A stretch of DNA of 64,000 nucleotides from Actinomycetes bacterium (GCA_022396035.1 JAIOXO010000004.1:1-64000), one strand, 5' to 3'. Positions 8,878 through 19,568 are shown, numbered from the stretch's first letter. A program made the numbers and translations. The notes: generated by a model from the sequence alone, not told the origin.

Positions 8878-8894
8878 TCCATAGGAGGAAAAAG

Positions 8895-9182
8895 TTGAAA
8901 AATTATGAACTTGCGCTGGTCTTAGACCCATCCCTGGATGATAAAGGGATTGACGAACAACTATCCAAAATAACAAAAATCATTGAAGAAGGAAAATCCA
9001 AGGTCGACGATGTGGATAAATGGGGCATAAAGAAGCTTGCATATCCCATCAAGAAGCAGGAGAACGGGTTTTACTGCTTTGTTTATTTTCAGGCAGAAGG
9101 TGAGCTTCTGGATGAATTGGACCGGGTAAACAGAATCAATGATCTTATACTGAGACAACTTATAATCAAACGTGATCAATAA
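8895..9182 (+). CDS. rpsF: Small ribosomal subunit protein bS6
   Basis: A 95-residue 30S protein that pairs with bS18 on the platform. NYELALVLDPSL at the start and WGIKKLAYPIKKQENGFYCFV in the middle are typical. TTG start preceded by AGGAGG. First gene of rpsF-ssb-rpsR-DUF2232-rplI-dnaB. Confidence 0.97.
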   Translation: MKNYELALVLDPSLDDKGIDEQLSKITKIIEEGKSKVDDVDKWGIKKLAYPIKKQENGFYCFVYFQAEGELLDELDRVNRINDLILRQLIIKRDQ

Positions 9183-9210
9183 ATTATTTTAACCATAAAG
9201 AGGGGATATC

Positions 9211-9648
9211 ATGGCTTATGGAGTAAACAATGTATCAATACTGGGAAATCTTACCAGGGACCCGGAGTTAAGGTTTACACCCAACGGCACCCCGGTGGCA
9301 GCTTTTGGGATAGCCGCAAACCGGAGATATCAGGATAAACAATCAGGAGAATGGGTCGATGACCCTTCATTCTTCAATGTTTCAGTATGGTTTAAGTTGG
9401 CGGAGAATTGTGCCGAAAGCCTGTCCAAAGGCGACCGGGTATTGGTTTCAGGCAGGCTGAACCAGAGAAGCTGGGAAACAAAGGATGGACAGAAAAGATC
9501 AACTGTAGAGGTTGTTGCCGACGTAGTGGCTCCCAGCCTGGAGTTTGCTTCCTGCAAGATTAATAGAAATGCAAAAGACAGCAGTTCCTATCAGGCCAGC
9601 GAGTCTGAGGAAGAAGTAGATTTTACTGATGAGGATATACCATTTTAG
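9211..9648 (+). CDS. ssb: Single-stranded DNA-binding protein
   Basis: A 145-residue OB-fold protein that coats single-stranded DNA in replication and repair. The N-terminal GVNNVSILGNLTRDPELRFTPNG is typical, and the acidic tail ends DFTDEDIPF, the tip that recruits partner proteins. SD GAGGGGAT precedes the ATG. Sits between rpsF and rpsR, as in many bacteria. Confidence 0.97.
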   Translation: MAYGVNNVSILGNLTRDPELRFTPNGTPVAAFGIAANRRYQDKQSGEWVDDPSFFNVSVWFKLAENCAESLSKGDRVLVSGRLNQRSWETKDGQKRSTVEVVADVVAPSLEFASCKINRNAKDSSSYQASESEEEVDFTDEDIPF

Positions 9649-9676
9649 ATTAAATTTTAATAAGGAGTGTTTTTAA

Positions 9677-9943
9677 TTGGCTAAGAAAAAGAGAAAAGAA
9701 AGAAGAAGAGAATCATTATCAGCTCTTAATCTCAGACAGAGGAAAAGATACTGTTATTTCTGCAAGGAAAACATAGATGATATTGATTACAAAAATGTTA
9801 ATGTATTGCGAAAATTTATTTCTGATAAGGGTAAAATAAGGCCCAAGAGATCCAGTGGAAATTGTGTTCAGCACCAGAGAAAAGTAGCTATTGCTGTAAA
9901 AAGGGCAAGAGAACTTGCTCTTTTACCATACTATAAAAGATAG
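9677..9943 (+). CDS. rpsR: Small ribosomal subunit protein bS18, zinc-binding form
   Basis: An 88-residue 30S protein. It carries YCYFC near residue 28 and NCVQHQRK near residue 65, the Cys/Cys/Cys/His set of the C+ (zinc-binding) form. [20 protein letters not shown] is the conserved core. TTG start with AAGGAG twelve bases upstream. Confidence 0.96.
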   Translation: MAKKKRKERRRESLSALNLRQRKRYCYFCKENIDDIDYKNVNVLRKFISDKGKIRPKRSSGNCVQHQRKVAIAVKRARELALLPYYKR

Positions 9944-9953
9944 GTAATCTTTT

Positions 9954-10931
9954 ATGCCCTTTGATAATTTGAATGAATCAGCAGTGAAAATACCAAATTT
10001 ATTCTTACTTTCACTGCTAACTTTTGTGGCAGCGGTGTTCTCACTGCTGATTCCTATTGCCGGTTATATTGGCTGGGCTCTTATGTCTGTACCTGTTACC
10101 TTGCTGGTACTGGCAGAAAGAAAAAGGGACGCAGTTATCTGCGCCATACTGGGAGTGTTTGTATTCCTGTTTATAGACTATGTGCTGTTTTTGTTTATGG
10201 CGGCTATGGCTTTGGGCGTCGCCTTTTTGTACCGGTGGCTTAAGGCCAAACAGGTAATACCTTACAGGGCAATCGGGTTTATATGCCTGGTATTTATTGG
10301 TTGTTTTTTGATGTATGTGGGTCTGGTGGCAGCTATAAACGGAATAAATTTCTTTAGTGAGTTTCTGGAAAATTATAACCAGTATGTGAATAACATTGCA
10401 GACGATCCGGTAATAGCCAGCTATGGTAATTTAATAGCACAGGGTCAGGATCTGGAGCAGGTTATAGACCAAACCCAGAAGGTTCTTTTATTTATTCCCA
10501 ATATAATTGCGGGCATGTGGATAACCTTTGTGGTTTTTGCATCGGTGATAAACTATGCGGTAAGTACTGTGGTTTTAAGCAAATTCAGAATTGATTTAAA
10601 AAAATTGCCCCGGTTCGGGCAATGGGATCTGCCCTGGCATTTGGTATGGGGCCTTATAGCCGGAATAGTTCTTCTGGTGGTTCCATCTTTTTTAAACATT
10701 GATGGCCACCTCTTATATATTATAGGTGCAAACCTGCTGATTGTGTTTGGTTTCTTGTACCTGATTTTAGGAATTTCTGTGTTATGGGGAATTTTTGAAA
10801 AGTACAAACTTCAATTTGCCTGGCGGATAGCCATACTGCTATTGCTGGGGCTGTTTCTGGGGTTCGTGGTTTTACTGCCCATATTGGGCCTTGTAGATGT
10901 CTGGGTAAATATTAGAAAATTAAAAAGATAG
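9954..10931 (+). CDS. DUF2232 (YybS-like) integral membrane protein
   Basis: A 325-residue hydrophobic protein with about eight membrane segments spread over its length (for example near residues 18-40, 60-80, 105-130, 180-210, 228-248, 255-285 and 295-318). The YybS/DUF2232 family is often found between rpsR and rplI in Bacillota, exactly as here. Function unknown; some members have been compared with energy-coupling or envelope proteins. It is the only non-housekeeping gene of this operon. Confidence 0.8.
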   Translation: MPFDNLNESAVKIPNLFLLSLLTFVAAVFSLLIPIAGYIGWALMSVPVTLLVLAERKRDAVICAILGVFVFLFIDYVLFLFMAAMALGVAFLYRWLKAKQVIPYRAIGFICLVFIGCFLMYVGLVAAINGINFFSEFLENYNQYVNNIADDPVIASYGNLIAQGQDLEQVIDQTQKVLLFIPNIIAGMWITFVVFASVINYAVSTVVLSKFRIDLKKLPRFGQWDLPWHLVWGLIAGIVLLVVPSFLNIDGHLLYIIGANLLIVFGFLYLILGISVLWGIFEKYKLQFAWRIAILLLLGLFLGFVVLLPILGLVDVWVNIRKLKR

Positions 10932-10951
10932 TGTACAAATAGGAGGAAAAG

Positions 10952-11488
10952 TTGGAAATAATTCTTAAAAAATATCAGGAAAATCTGGGAGATGTTGGAG
11001 ATATAGTAAAAGTAAAAGATGGTTATGCAAAAAATTATCTGATTCCCAACGGTATAGCCCTGCAGGCTACCAAAGGCAATATAAAGCAAATGGAGCTTAT
11101 TAAAAAAGCGGTACAAAAGGTAGAAGCTAAAAATATTGCCGAAGCCGAAAAACTGGCCGAACAGCTTAAAGATATGGAAATTACCTTTGTGGTAAAAACC
11201 AGTGAAGAAGGAAAACTGTACGGGTCCATTACCAATAAGGATATTGCGGAAAAGATTCTGGAGCAAAAGCAGGTAGAAGTAGACAAAAAAAAGATTGCCC
11301 TGGATGAACATTTAAAAGAAATTGGCAATTATGATATAGAAATAAAGCTGTATAAAGATGTAAAATGTAACCTGAAGGTAAATGTGGAAAGCGACCAGCC
11401 TGTGGAAGCTGAACCCCAGCCTGAGAAGAGTGAGGAATCGTCAGAGCAGAGCGAAGCTCAGCCTGAAGATAATAAACAACAGGAATAA
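10952..11488 (+). CDS. rplI: Large ribosomal subunit protein bL9 with acidic C-terminal tail
   Basis: The first 148 residues are a normal bL9: MEIILKKYQENLGDVGDIVKVKDGYAKNYL-like N-domain, long connecting helix, and C-domain. It then has about 30 extra residues rich in Glu, Gln, Ser and Pro (VEAEPQPEKSEESSEQSEA), a disordered acidic tail absent from most bL9 proteins. TTG start with GGAGG. The stop overlaps the dnaB start (TAATG). Confidence 0.95.
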   Translation: MEIILKKYQENLGDVGDIVKVKDGYAKNYLIPNGIALQATKGNIKQMELIKKAVQKVEAKNIAEAEKLAEQLKDMEITFVVKTSEEGKLYGSITNKDIAEKILEQKQVEVDKKKIALDEHLKEIGNYDIEIKLYKDVKCNLKVNVESDQPVEAEPQPEKSEESSEQSEAQPEDNKQQE

Positions 11489-12882
11489 TGGATAATACGA
11501 GAAATAAAAGTAGATTATCCCCTATAGACACCTCCAAGCTGGAGAGGATACCCCCCTACAATATTGAAGCAGAGGAGTCTCTGCTGGGGGCTATGCTGAT
11601 ATCCAGGGAAGCCATAAGCCAAACCATAGAGATAGTTATACCTGGGTCCTTTTACCGCAGATCCAATCAGATTGTATACCAGGCTATTCTTGAACTTTTT
11701 TCCAAAGGCGAACCGGTTGATCCTATCACCATAGCTGATTGCCTGGAAAAGAAAGGACAGCTGGAGCAGGTAGGCGGAAAGACTTTTATCCATTCTTTGG
11801 TAAGTAATATGCCTTTGGCTTCCAATGCTTCCTATTATGCACGGATTGTAAACCACAGCCATATTTTAAGGAAGCTGATATATGCTGCTACTGAAATAGC
11901 CACCATGGGCTACGAGGTTCCCGATGACCTGGCTGGTACCATAGATAAAGCCCAGCAGTTAATATTTTCGGTATACCAGGATTACAACAAGGGCAGTGAC
12001 AGCAGCCGTATATCTCCCATGAAGGACATACTATCCGAGGTGTATGAGCAGGTAGAAACCCTTTATGAACATAAATCAGATATAATTGGTATTCCCACCG
12101 GGTTTGTAGATCTGGATAAAAAGACCTCGGGTCTACAGAATTCAGACCTTATTGTAGTGGCGGCCAGGCCGGGTATGGGTAAAACCTCTTTTGCGCTTTG
12201 TCTGGCCAAACATGTGGCTATGGAAGAAAAATATCCGGTGGCCATATTTTCTTTGGAGATGTCCAAGCACCAGATAGCCCAGAGGCTTCTCTGCGCTGAA
12301 GCCAGGATTGATCTTCACCGGTTAAGAAGTGGTAATTTGAGGGACGATGAGTGGCCAAAGCTGGCCCGCTCCATTGAAAAACTTGCCGAAAGCCAGCTGT
12401 TTATTGATGATACAGCTTTCCTTACGGTTATGGATTTACGCTCCAGGGCCAGGATGCTGGTTAGTACCTACGGGATCAAGCTGTTGATTGTAGATTATCT
12501 TCAGCTTATGGGTTCTGGCTTAAATTACCGGGACAACCGGGTGCTGGAGATAACCGAGATATCCCGGAACCTGAAAGGTATAGCCAAGGAATTAAATATT
12601 CCGGTAATAGCAATTTCTCAGTTGTCCAGAGAAGTGGAGAAAAGGGAAAGTAAAAGACCTGCGCTGGCTGACCTGAGGGAATCGGGCGCTATTGAGCAGG
12701 ATGCTGATTTAGTTATATTTATATACAGGGATGAATATTATAATGAGAAAAGCAAAGATCAGGGCATAGCCGAAATAAATATTGCCAAACATAGAAATGG
12801 GCCTACCGCCAGGTTAAGCCTGAATTTTTATAAAGAGTATGCCATGTTTAGAAATTTAAGTAAGGTAAATGAAAATAACTAG
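11488..12882 (+). CDS. dnaB: Replicative DNA helicase DnaB
   Basis: Hexameric helicase of the replication fork, 464 residues. The N-terminal domain begins at PPYNIEAEESLLGAML; the RecA-like domain has Walker A ARPGMGKTSFAL, Walker B LLIVDYLQLM, and the C-terminal ESGAIEQDADLVIFIYRDEYY and AKHRNGPTA. No intein interrupts it. Translation is probably coupled to rplI through a one-base overlap. Confidence 0.97.
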   Translation: MDNTRNKSRLSPIDTSKLERIPPYNIEAEESLLGAMLISREAISQTIEIVIPGSFYRRSNQIVYQAILELFSKGEPVDPITIADCLEKKGQLEQVGGKTFIHSLVSNMPLASNASYYARIVNHSHILRKLIYAATEIATMGYEVPDDLAGTIDKAQQLIFSVYQDYNKGSDSSRISPMKDILSEVYEQVETLYEHKSDIIGIPTGFVDLDKKTSGLQNSDLIVVAARPGMGKTSFALCLAKHVAMEEKYPVAIFSLEMSKHQIAQRLLCAEARIDLHRLRSGNLRDDEWPKLARSIEKLAESQLFIDDTAFLTVMDLRSRARMLVSTYGIKLLIVDYLQLMGSGLNYRDNRVLEITEISRNLKGIAKELNIPVIAISQLSREVEKRESKRPALADLRESGAIEQDADLVIFIYRDEYYNEKSKDQGIAEINIAKHRNGPTARLSLNFYKEYAMFRNLSKVNENN

Positions 12883-14214
<1,332 letters not shown>

Positions 14215-14230
14215 TCATCAGGGAGTATTT

Positions 14231-15517
14231 ATGAATATCTTAATAATAGGGGGCGGAGGAAGAGAGCACTGTTTGGCCTGGAAAATTTCAAAGAGTGCCA
14301 TGGCAGATAAGATTTTTGCAGCCCCCGGCAATATCGGAATGGCTGGAGTGGCTGAGTGTGTGGATATTGGAGTTAATGATTTCAAATCTCTGGCAGATTT
14401 TGCCGTGGATCAAAATATAGGCCTTACTGTGGTAGGCCCGGAAGCTCCCCTGGTGGAAGGTATTGCAGATTATTTTAGAGAGAGGGATCTGGATATATTT
14501 GGGCCCGGGAAACAAGGTGCAAAAATTGAGGGCAGTAAGGTATTTACCAAAAATTTGGCCTGGAAATACAAAATACCTGCAGCCAGGGGGCATGTATTTT
14601 CTGAAAAAGACTATAAGCTGGCCCAAAAATATATACAGGATATAGACAGGTATCCCCTGGTGCTGAAGGCTGACGGACTGGCAGCAGGAAAGGGAGTTAT
14701 TATTGCCAATGACCGCAGTCAGGCTCTGGTCGGACTGGGTGATTTCTTTCTAAATAAAAAATTTGGGAACGCCGCACATAAGATAATAATTGAAGAATTT
14801 TTAGAAGGATATGAGCTATCGCTGCTCTGTCTTTATGATGGCCACAGGCTGCTGCCTCTGGATACAGCCCAGGATTACAAAAGAATATTTGACCAGGACA
14901 GGGGTAAAAATACTGGGGGCATGGGAAGCTACAGCCCCGTACCATGGGCAGACAAACCCTTGATGGATAAAATAGTAAACCAGATAATAGAGCCCACCTG
15001 CAGGGGCCTGGAGGCTGAGCAGATAGACTACCGGGGCATATTGTATGCGGGACTGATGATATCTGACGGACAGCCGTACCTGCTGGAATATAATTGCCGC
15101 TTCGGAGACCCCGAGACCCAGGCGGTATTGCCCCGGATGGAAGACGATTTGCTGCCCTATCTGGTTGACTGTGCCCGGGGGCAATTAAAAATCGGTGAAG
15201 CGGCCTGGAGCCGGAAAAAATGTGTATGTGTAATACTTGCCTCCAGGGGTTATCCGGAAACTTCTTCCAAAGGGGATATTATAACCGGTCTTAAGGATGT
15301 AACCGGCGATGAATCAATCCTGGTATTCCATGCTGGAACCGGGGGCAAAGATGGACATGTTGCAACTAATGGGGGCCGGGTATTGGGAGTAGTAAATATG
15401 GCCGACAGTTTTGAGGAAGCCAGAAAGAATATATATGCAGCCATAGAAAAAATTAAGTTTGAGGGCAAACAGTTCAGAACCGATATTGCATTATCGGCAG
15501 AGGAGGGAAATTTATGA
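14231..15517 (+). CDS. purD: Phosphoribosylamine-glycine ligase
   Basis: ATP-grasp enzyme of purine synthesis (second step). ILIIGGGGREHCLAWKI at the start, VGPEAPLVEGI, FGPGKQGAKIEGSK, YPLVLKADGLAAGKGV, and CRFGDPETQAVLPRM near residue 290 are diagnostic. 428 residues. GGGAG SD. Its end overlaps purE by four bases (ATGA). Confidence 0.97.
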   Translation: MNILIIGGGGREHCLAWKISKSAMADKIFAAPGNIGMAGVAECVDIGVNDFKSLADFAVDQNIGLTVVGPEAPLVEGIADYFRERDLDIFGPGKQGAKIEGSKVFTKNLAWKYKIPAARGHVFSEKDYKLAQKYIQDIDRYPLVLKADGLAAGKGVIIANDRSQALVGLGDFFLNKKFGNAAHKIIIEEFLEGYELSLLCLYDGHRLLPLDTAQDYKRIFDQDRGKNTGGMGSYSPVPWADKPLMDKIVNQIIEPTCRGLEAEQIDYRGILYAGLMISDGQPYLLEYNCRFGDPETQAVLPRMEDDLLPYLVDCARGQLKIGEAAWSRKKCVCVILASRGYPETSSKGDIITGLKDVTGDESILVFHAGTGGKDGHVATNGGRVLGVVNMADSFEEARKNIYAAIEKIKFEGKQFRTDIALSAEEGNL

Positions 15518-15975
15518 GTAAAGCAATGGGTAAAATAGCTATAGTTATGGGCTCCAGTTCTGATGAAGAGGTAATGAAGCCTGCAGCTAATACATTAAAA
15601 AAGTTTGGTATAGAATATGACACACACATTCTTTCTGCACATAGGATGCCTAAAAAAACGGCAAAATTTGCCGCAGAAGCAATAGATAAGGGCTATGAGA
15701 TTATTATTGCCGGTGCGGGCAAAGCAGCGCATTTGCCTGGAGTAATAGCTTCACATACCACCTTGCCGGTAATAGGAGTTCCGGTAGAGACTTCTGATCT
15801 GGGCGGTCTGGATTCGCTGTTGTCCATAGTACAGATGCCTTCAGGAGTACCGGTAGCAACGGTGGCCATAAATGGATCGAAAAATGCAGCCATACTGGCG
15901 GTACAGATTCTGGCCTTAAAGTATCCTGACCTTAAGGATAAACTGGGCCATTACAAGTCCGATTTGGAATCATAA
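15514..15975 (+). CDS. purE: N5-carboxyaminoimidazole ribonucleotide mutase
   Basis: Converts N5-CAIR to CAIR in purine synthesis. VMGSSSDEEVM, LSAHRMP and AGAGKAAHLPGVIASH are the active-site segments; the H-L-P-G form fits class I PurE. That class needs PurK, which is not in the window. 153 residues, translationally coupled to purD. Confidence 0.94.
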   Translation: MSKAMGKIAIVMGSSSDEEVMKPAANTLKKFGIEYDTHILSAHRMPKKTAKFAAEAIDKGYEIIIAGAGKAAHLPGVIASHTTLPVIGVPVETSDLGGLDSLLSIVQMPSGVPVATVAINGSKNAAILAVQILALKYPDLKDKLGHYKSDLES

Positions 15976-16001
15976 TATTTATTAAAAAAATATTAAAATT
16001 T

Positions 16002-16032
16002 AGCCTGGCAGATGTTTTCTGGCTGTTTTTCT
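16002..16032 (+). terminator. Weak candidate terminator after purE
   Basis: CAGA/TCTG extended by AGC/GCT across a four-base bulge, followed by GTTTTTCTG. The stem is imperfect, so support is modest. Confidence 0.3.
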
Positions 16033-16073
16033 GTTATCATTTTTTTAAAATTTATGGTTATACCAAGTAAAAA

Positions 16074-16853
16074 ATGAATAAAGATATAAAAATTAAGGTA
16101 ACTGATTTCGGGTTTTTTTATGGCACTAGCAAGGTGCTTGCGGATATTGATATTGATATACAAAAAGATACCATCACCGCTATAATAGGGCCCTCTGGTT
16201 GCGGCAAATCCACTTTTTTAAGATCTTTTAACCGCATGAATGACCTTCTGACCAATACTAAAGTGGAAGGCAGGGTGCTTATCGATGACTCCAATATTTA
16301 TAGCAGCAGCATAGATGTGGTAGATCTGAGAAAAAGGGTAGGCATGGTTTTTCAAAGGCCCAATCCCTTTCCCAAAACCATTTACGATAATGTTGCCTAC
16401 GGTCCCCGTTTGCACGGAAAGCACAGTAAGTCAGAACTGGATGGTATTGTTGAAAACAGCCTGAAACAGGCGGCGCTATGGAATGAAGTAAAACACAAGT
16501 TAAATAAAAATGCTCTGGAGCTTTCCGGCGGCCAGCAGCAGAGGCTCTGTATAGCCCGGGTCCTGGCAGTAGATTCAGAAATAATATTGATGGATGAGCC
16601 AGCATCAGCGCTTGACCCCATTTCTACCCAGAAAATAGAAGACCTCATAGATGAATTAAAGGAAAATTATACCATTGTTATAGTTACCCATAATATGCAG
16701 CAGGCGGCCAGGGTTTCCCAGAAAACAGCTTTTATGCTTACCCAGGAAATAGGGCAGCCGGCCACTTTGATCGAATATGGAGATACCAATAAGATTTTTA
16801 CCAACCCTTCCGATAAAAGGACTGAGAATTATATTACCGGACGGTTCGGTTAA
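16074..16853 (+). CDS. pstB: Phosphate ABC transporter ATP-binding protein
   Basis: A 259-residue ABC ATPase. Walker A is [22 protein letters not shown]-like, which with the following NRMND is specific to PstB; the signature is [13 protein letters not shown], Walker [14 protein letters not shown], and the switch His lies in [13 protein letters not shown]. It powers uptake of inorganic phosphate with PstA, PstC and PstS, none of which is here; it sits alone between purE and greA. Confidence 0.9.
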   Translation: MNKDIKIKVTDFGFFYGTSKVLADIDIDIQKDTITAIIGPSGCGKSTFLRSFNRMNDLLTNTKVEGRVLIDDSNIYSSSIDVVDLRKRVGMVFQRPNPFPKTIYDNVAYGPRLHGKHSKSELDGIVENSLKQAALWNEVKHKLNKNALELSGGQQQRLCIARVLAVDSEIILMDEPASALDPISTQKIEDLIDELKENYTIVIVTHNMQQAARVSQKTAFMLTQEIGQPATLIEYGDTNKIFTNPSDKRTENYITGRFG

Positions 16854-16870
16854 ATTAATATTTATAGTCT

Positions 16871-16899
16871 TTGACATCTTATAACCAATAAAATATAAT
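16871..16899 (+). promoter_or_regulatory. Consensus vegetative promoter of greA-lysS
   Basis: TTGACA at 16871-16876 and TATAAT at 16894-16899 separated by exactly 17 bases: a perfect match to the primary sigma factor consensus. Transcription should begin near 16906. Confidence 0.85.
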
Positions 16900-16900
16900 A

Positions 16901-16931
16901 CCCAAATTAAATACAAGTAATTTAAATTGGG
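16901..16931 (+). promoter_or_regulatory. Inverted repeat at the greA transcription start
   Basis: Two 12-base arms, CCCAAATTAAAT (16901-16912) and ATTTAAATTGGG (16920-16931), pair with one mismatch around a 7-base loop. The dyad begins right after the -10 box. Its right arm includes the GGG of the greA SD (GGGAG), so it could hide the ribosome site in the mRNA or be an operator in the DNA. Confidence 0.55.
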
Positions 16932-16943
16932 AGTATTATCCAT

Positions 16944-17411
16944 ATGAAGGTTTATCGTCTTACTGGAGAAGGTTATGAGATGCTCTTAAAAGAGCTGGAT
17001 GACCTGGTTAAGAATAAAAGAAAAGAGATTGCTGATAGGTTAAGGGATGCAAAGAAGTCAGGCGGGGACCTCAGTGAAAACTCTGAATACGAATATGCCA
17101 AAAATGAGCAGGCGTTTACAGAAGGCAGAATAGAGCAGATAAATGAGATTTTACAGAATCATGTCATTATAAATGGAGAAAACAGCGGATCACATGTTGA
17201 CCTGGGCTCAACCGTAGTGTTAAAAGATATGGACAGCGGCAAGGAGAAAAAGTACAAGGTAGTTAGTTCCATAGAGACAGATCCGGAAAAGAATAAGATT
17301 TCAGACGAGAGCCCTATTGGAAGTTCTCTTTTGCATAAAAAAATTGGTGACGAGATTATAGTAAAAACCCCCCAGGACAAGAAGAAATTTAAGATTGTAG
17401 ATATAGTTTAA
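16944..17411 (+). CDS. greA: Transcription elongation factor GreA
   Basis: Rescues backtracked RNA polymerase by stimulating transcript cleavage. The 155-residue protein has the N-terminal coiled coil with the acidic tip GGDLSENSEYEYAKNEQAF and the C-terminal FKBP-like domain ending in TPQDKKKFKIVDIV. First gene after the consensus promoter; lysS follows after 35 bases. Confidence 0.96.
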   Translation: MKVYRLTGEGYEMLLKELDDLVKNKRKEIADRLRDAKKSGGDLSENSEYEYAKNEQAFTEGRIEQINEILQNHVIINGENSGSHVDLGSTVVLKDMDSGKEKKYKVVSSIETDPEKNKISDESPIGSSLLHKKIGDEIIVKTPQDKKKFKIVDIV

Positions 17412-17446
17412 TCCTTTTTATTATCTAACAGCCGGCGGTAATTTTT

Positions 17447-18970
17447 ATGAGCAATAACAACAAATCCCAGGAGCAATATTTGCTGGAAACCGAACAGCCT
17501 TTAAGCGAGCCTTTACAGTTAAAATTAGAACAGATAAAAAAACTAAAGCAAAAAGGCGAGATTCTTTACAGTAATGATTTTAGGCCCAGTGCTGTTATTG
17601 GGGATCTAAAAGAACAATATTCAGGTCTGGAACAGGGAGAAAAAACCGAAGAGGAATTTCAGGTAGCCGGCAGGATTACCGGGTTTAGAAAACACGGTAA
17701 GGCTACTTTTGCCGATATTAAAGATTCCCGGGATAAACTGCAGCTGTATCTGAGCTTGAAGGTAGTGGGTGATGAAGGGTATGAGAAGTTTAATCAGCTG
17801 GACATAGGAGACTGGATAGGGGTAAGCGGTCATCTTTTTAAAACCAGAACCGGAGAGCTGTCTCTAAATGTAAATCAGTTTAAGCTGCTGTCCAAATCTA
17901 TAAGGATTTTACCGGAGAAATGGCATGGCTTGAAAGATAAAGAGTTAAGGTACAGGCAAAGATACCTTGATTTCCTGGTTAACCCTGAAGTAAAAGAAGT
18001 TTTTGTAAAGAGGATACGTATTATAGAAAAAATAAGGGAGTTTTTAAATAATAAGGGTTTTCTGGAAGTAGAAACACCCATGTTGCAGACTATTCCGGGA
18101 GGTGCTACTGCCAGGCCCTTTGTAACCCACCATAATGCATTGGATATTGATCTTTATTTAAGGATAGCGCCGGAACTTTATTTAAAACGGCTCATAGTGG
18201 GCGGTTTCGAAAAGGTTTATGAGATAAACAGGAATTTTAGAAACGAAGGAATATCCTATAAGCATAATCCCGAGTTTACCATGCTGGAATTTTACCAGGT
18301 ATTCTCAAATTACAGAGAGCTTGCTGCTCTTACCGAAAACCTGATAAAATTTGTAGCCAGTGAGGCACTGAGAAGTTTGGAGATAAGCTACCGGGGCAAA
18401 GATATAAGCCTGGATGGTGAATGGAAGAAGATAAGCATGATAGACGCCATATCAGAGATAGGTAATATTGAAGTAAGTTTTGACATGGACAGGGACCAGC
18501 TGGCAAAAATTGCAGAGAAACAGGGGCAAGAGGTACCTTCGTTTTTTGGGAAGGGCAAAATTATAAACCTGATATTTGAAGCTGTGGTGGAGCCCAGGCT
18601 GGTACAGCCAACCTTTATTATGGATTTTCCCATAGAGATATCGCCCCTGGCTAAAAAACATCCCGGCAACCCGGAGCTGGTAGAAAGGTTTGAATTATTT
18701 ATAGGGGGAGAAGAAATAGCCAATGCTTTTACCGAGCTTACCGATCCTGCCGAGCAGCTGTCCCGGTTTTTGAAACAGGCCCGGAGCAGTGATGAGGAAG
18801 AAAGGCTGGGCGGCAAGGTGGATAAGGACTTTATAAAGGCTTTGGAATACGGGATGCCTCCTACCGGCGGTGAAGGAATAGGGATTGACCGGCTGGCCAT
18901 GGTGCTTACTGGTTCAGAGTCTATTAAAGATGTATTGCTGTTCCCCCTGATGAAGCCGGAATCCGAATAG
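17447..18970 (+). CDS. lysS: Lysyl-tRNA synthetase, class II
   Basis: Charges tRNA-Lys. The 507-residue enzyme has an N-terminal OB-fold (VAGRITGFRKHGKATFADIKD), class II motif 2 NRNFRNEGISYKHNPEFTMLEFYQ-type segment, and motif 3 GEGIGIDRLAMVLTGSESIKDVLLFP. Co-transcribed with greA, a common pairing. Confidence 0.97.
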   Translation: MSNNNKSQEQYLLETEQPLSEPLQLKLEQIKKLKQKGEILYSNDFRPSAVIGDLKEQYSGLEQGEKTEEEFQVAGRITGFRKHGKATFADIKDSRDKLQLYLSLKVVGDEGYEKFNQLDIGDWIGVSGHLFKTRTGELSLNVNQFKLLSKSIRILPEKWHGLKDKELRYRQRYLDFLVNPEVKEVFVKRIRIIEKIREFLNNKGFLEVETPMLQTIPGGATARPFVTHHNALDIDLYLRIAPELYLKRLIVGGFEKVYEINRNFRNEGISYKHNPEFTMLEFYQVFSNYRELAALTENLIKFVASEALRSLEISYRGKDISLDGEWKKISMIDAISEIGNIEVSFDMDRDQLAKIAEKQGQEVPSFFGKGKIINLIFEAVVEPRLVQPTFIMDFPIEISPLAKKHPGNPELVERFELFIGGEEIANAFTELTDPAEQLSRFLKQARSSDEEERLGGKVDKDFIKALEYGMPPTGGEGIGIDRLAMVLTGSESIKDVLLFPLMKPESE

Positions 18971-18998
18971 TGACCTGTTTAATATTTAGAATTAGAAA

Positions 18999-19007
18999 TG
19001 ATATAAT
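18999..19007 (+). promoter_or_regulatory. Extended -10 promoter before mcsA
   Basis: TGATATAAT is an extended -10 (TG-N-TATAAT) 19 bases before the mcsA ATG. No CtsR tandem heptad or CIRCE dyad is visible around it, so the usual heat-shock repressors of clpC operons do not appear to act here. Confidence 0.5.
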
Positions 19008-19025
19008 TTAATCGGTGATGCAATT

Positions 19026-19568
19026 ATGTTATGTGACTTCTGCGGTATCAATAAAGCCAATGTTCATTTAATAAAAATCATTGACAATGAAATAGAAAAA
19101 ATCAATCTCTGTTCCGAATGCGCCCAGCAGATATCAATGGGCTCGGAACAGGATATTTTAGAAGGTCTGGCAGATATACTGGTCAAAATGTTTGCCCAGG
19201 GCAAAAAGGATACAAACCGTAAGCCGTTCCGGGCTTTAAAAGAAAGTCCTGAAGTGGATACGAAGTGTAGTAATTGCGGTATTGATCTTTCCACTATAAA
19301 GAAAACGGGTAAAGTAGGATGTGCCCAGTGCTATAAAGAATTCAGCGAAATATTTCTGCCTCTGTTAGAAGCTATTCACGGCAGCATAGAATACAGGGGT
19401 AAAATACCTTTAAATTCCAGCTTTACCTATAAAGTGGAAAAGAAAATCAAGGACCTGAAATCAAAGCTTGATGAAGCAGTAATTATAGAGAATTTCGAAG
19501 AAGCTGCCAAGCTCAGGGATATGATAAAAAGGCTGCAAAAAAGACTCTATGTAAAGAGTAAAAAATGA
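19026..19568 (+). CDS. mcsA: McsA-like zinc-finger/UVR protein
   Basis: A 180-residue adaptor of the McsB/ClpC system. It has four Cys pairs: CDFC and CSEC near the N-terminus, then CSNC and CAQC in the middle, forming two zinc-binding sites, and a C-terminal UVR motif (KLDEAVIIENFEEAAKLRD). In Bacillus McsA activates McsB. The next gene overlaps by four bases. A ctsR gene, usually upstream, is missing. Confidence 0.9.
   Translation: MLCDFCGINKANVHLIKIIDNEIEKINLCSECAQQISMGSEQDILEGLADILVKMFAQGKKDTNRKPFRALKESPEVDTKCSNCGIDLSTIKKTGKVGCAQCYKEFSEIFLPLLEAIHGSIEYRGKIPLNSSFTYKVEKKIKDLKSKLDEAVIIENFEEAAKLRDMIKRLQKRLYVKSKK

Noticed and set aside
18971-19025. CtsR or HrcA heat-shock operator before mcsA
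   Set aside because: Neither the tandem heptad nor the CIRCE dyad is present.
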